This document shows, one piece after another, positions 62,234 to 64,000 of a DNA stretch of 64,000 nucleotides (positions are counted from its first letter, which is position 1; the number at the start of each line of letters is the position of its first letter). The DNA is from Pleurodeles waltl (lineage: Eukaryota > Chordata > Amphibia > Caudata > Salamandridae). The translations under genes and the position numbers were made by a program. Under the pieces are notes generated by a model, which was given only the letters and a program-made list of their open reading frames with translations, was not told the origin of the DNA and searched no databases. The DNA is taken from positions 421,431,776 to 421,495,775 of the forward strand of contig NC_090442.1 in the NCBI RefSeq assembly GCF_031143425.1. Reading direction: 5' to 3'.

Positions 62234-64000
62234 CTGAGAGTCAAGTACGGAATGGGTGTACTTGTCCCAGTTTGCACAGCCGTGGTACTGTGGACAACAG
62301 TACACCAGAGGCAAATTACCTCAACTCCTACGATTGCAGCCCAATATCCCCTTGCCCCACAAATCGTGTCTGACAATACGCAGTTTTGAATTGTGCCCAA
62401 CAATCTGAATAAGGGATAAGGATTACTTGTACCACTTTGAATTTTGGATGGCCCATGATGCCAGATGATTAGCAGGGAGTTGTAGACACTCGGTTTTAGT
62501 AGGAAGCCACACCTGTAACAAAAGTCAATAGATATAAGCAAATAGCCTATTTTTCTGATTTCCTACACCTCTCCTGATAAAAACATTACCCATAATGTTT
62601 GTGTGGGCTTAGCAAAAACTGAATAATCAGCCATTTGATTGCAAGAAATTATGCTTTTAGGATGTTTTTTGGTATGGATTTTTTTTTTTTAATCATACTT
62701 CGGACGAGGTTTGGCGGCCACCCAAAGAAATATACCAACCATTATGGAAGATGCTAGGGATACAGGACTTACATAAAATCTACCACTTTTTCTTATCCAG
62801 AGTGCTTGGTTCACAAAAGCATAATTTTCTCACATATCTTTGATGGAAAGGTTCAGAATTTATTGGCAATGGCAAGTCTCCTACTAAACTGGATGTCCAC
62901 ACTTCTCCTGATACAAATGGCACCCCACAAGTGTGGGTGGGCCTATCTCCCGCAATAGCAAAGTCCCAAAAACTTAAAAATAGGAAGTGGTGGAAAGTAC
63001 CTTTGAAGAAGTTTTTTTGGGGGGATGTGGGAATGTACAGTCGTTGGGCACAGGTTGGCTGGCACCCATGAAAAACTACCATCCTCATACATCTTTATAA
63101 ACTAGAGAACTTGGGAGACACTGTAGGCATTGTGTTCATGGATGCCAACATATTTTCTCTAAAATGCTCTGCAGATGTCAAAGTGTAAATGAAAAAAATC
63201 CTAATATTTATGTGATGAAAGTTCTGTAACTTCTGGCCAGCAACAAATATTGTACTATCCTCTGTTATTACACTTCCGAAAATCAGTACATGATAGGTGT
63301 GGGTGACCCTGTGTTACCAGACAAGAAAGGGTTCCCATTTTGACCATGTGGAGTAGTATCGATATTAGAACATTGGAATGTGGAGCACTCCATTGAAGAC
63401 AATGGAGGAGCTTTGGGCTTCTGATGGCTGTAAAAGCACGAAACATCAATGTTCCAATGTTTGTTGTTCACAGCAACAGCTGTGAACAAATGCCTCATAG
63501 AGCCTGAGGTAATTTCAGCCCTCTCGGCGTCCGTGAGGCCTTTGTTTGGGCTTGGGCCTTTAATGCTGGAGTGGGCCTTTAATGGCCGCAATATCCCGCT
63601 ATGGTGGGCTATAAAGCTATATGGCCTAATTTCACTATAGGTGTGCAGGTAGAATTAATACTGATGTAAACACTGCCAATTTACAAAATATATTTTTGCA
63701 CTCACTGTTTGATTTACCTGCACAGAAAAGTATGGTAGATGGGCGTAATAGTGTGGGCCAATAAATCTACACCAAGTGGCAGAGAGTGGGCTTTTCAGTG
63801 TGAGAGTACCATGAATCTTTTGAAAACTGACAAACCTGTGTATCTCAGGTACAGTCCCATACTGGATACTTTTGTAATGCTATGGTTATAATTTTCCAAA
63901 TGTGTTCTAAAATGTGTAAATCCCCTCCAAAACTCCGGTGTAAAACCTCAGAAATAGAATTACGATTTTTTGAGGCTGAGGACTACACATCCAATTCTAT
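62234..64000. other. Mostly unrecognised; possible palindromic repeat near 63365-63600
   Basis: An imperfect inverted pair, AGAACATTGGAATGT (about 63367) and ACATCAATGTTCCAATGTT (about 63442), encloses about 60 bp. It is followed by a GGGCCTTTAATG duplication (63557 and 63576). It looks like part of a short dispersed repeat. Nothing else was recognised. Confidence 0.35.

Overview
The window reads as vertebrate nuclear DNA, most likely from a large-genome salamander. It is AT-rich and almost devoid of exons. Two short exons of a conserved kinase lie about 9 kb apart, and the rest is intron or flank packed with LTR, DIRS, LINE and Harbinger-like insertions. The salamander assignment (for example a newt) is inferred from this repeat mix; no species-diagnostic gene is present.

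Host gene: two plus-strand exons (29302-29414 and 38555-38633), with consensus splice sites and matching phases, encode consecutive parts of the catalytic C-lobe of a CaM kinase I. The best match is CAMK1D. No other exon was recognised, so most of the window is probably CAMK1D intron.

Mobile elements, left to right: a minus-strand solo LTR (3696-5259, TSD GTAT); small Harbinger-like MITEs (5646-5786, 7421-7670); a plus-strand solo LTR of the same family (8304-9873, TSD TAGG); a decayed minus-strand DIRS tyrosine-recombinase retrotransposon (about 13620-17045); another MITE; a 3'-truncated minus-strand provirus (about 18985-24357) of the same retrovirus family; MITE and unclassified repeats (24.6-26.9 kb); three GC-rich or abutting MITEs (34645-36960); a complete minus-strand endogenous retrovirus (40806-55683); a decayed plus-strand CR1/L2-group LINE (about 56600-59445); one more GC-rich MITE (about 61258-61770); and short local duplications.

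The complete provirus is the most informative object. It has two LTRs of about 1.5 kb differing by about 1.5% by eye, a 4-bp TSD (AGAA), and a primer-binding site resembling the 3' end of initiator tRNA-Met. Gag, protease and pol run in one frame with no stop between nucleocapsid and protease. Integrase carries a long acidic C-terminal tail, and Env is an open frame of 556 codons. Gag and pol are broken by an in-frame stop, a MITE insertion, a repeat-associated frameshift and a second stop. Two MITEs have jumped into it since it integrated, which dates recent MITE activity. Three other insertions of the same LTR family, each with TG...CA ends and two with 4-bp TSDs, lie in the same window at greater divergence, giving a local age series of one retroviral lineage.
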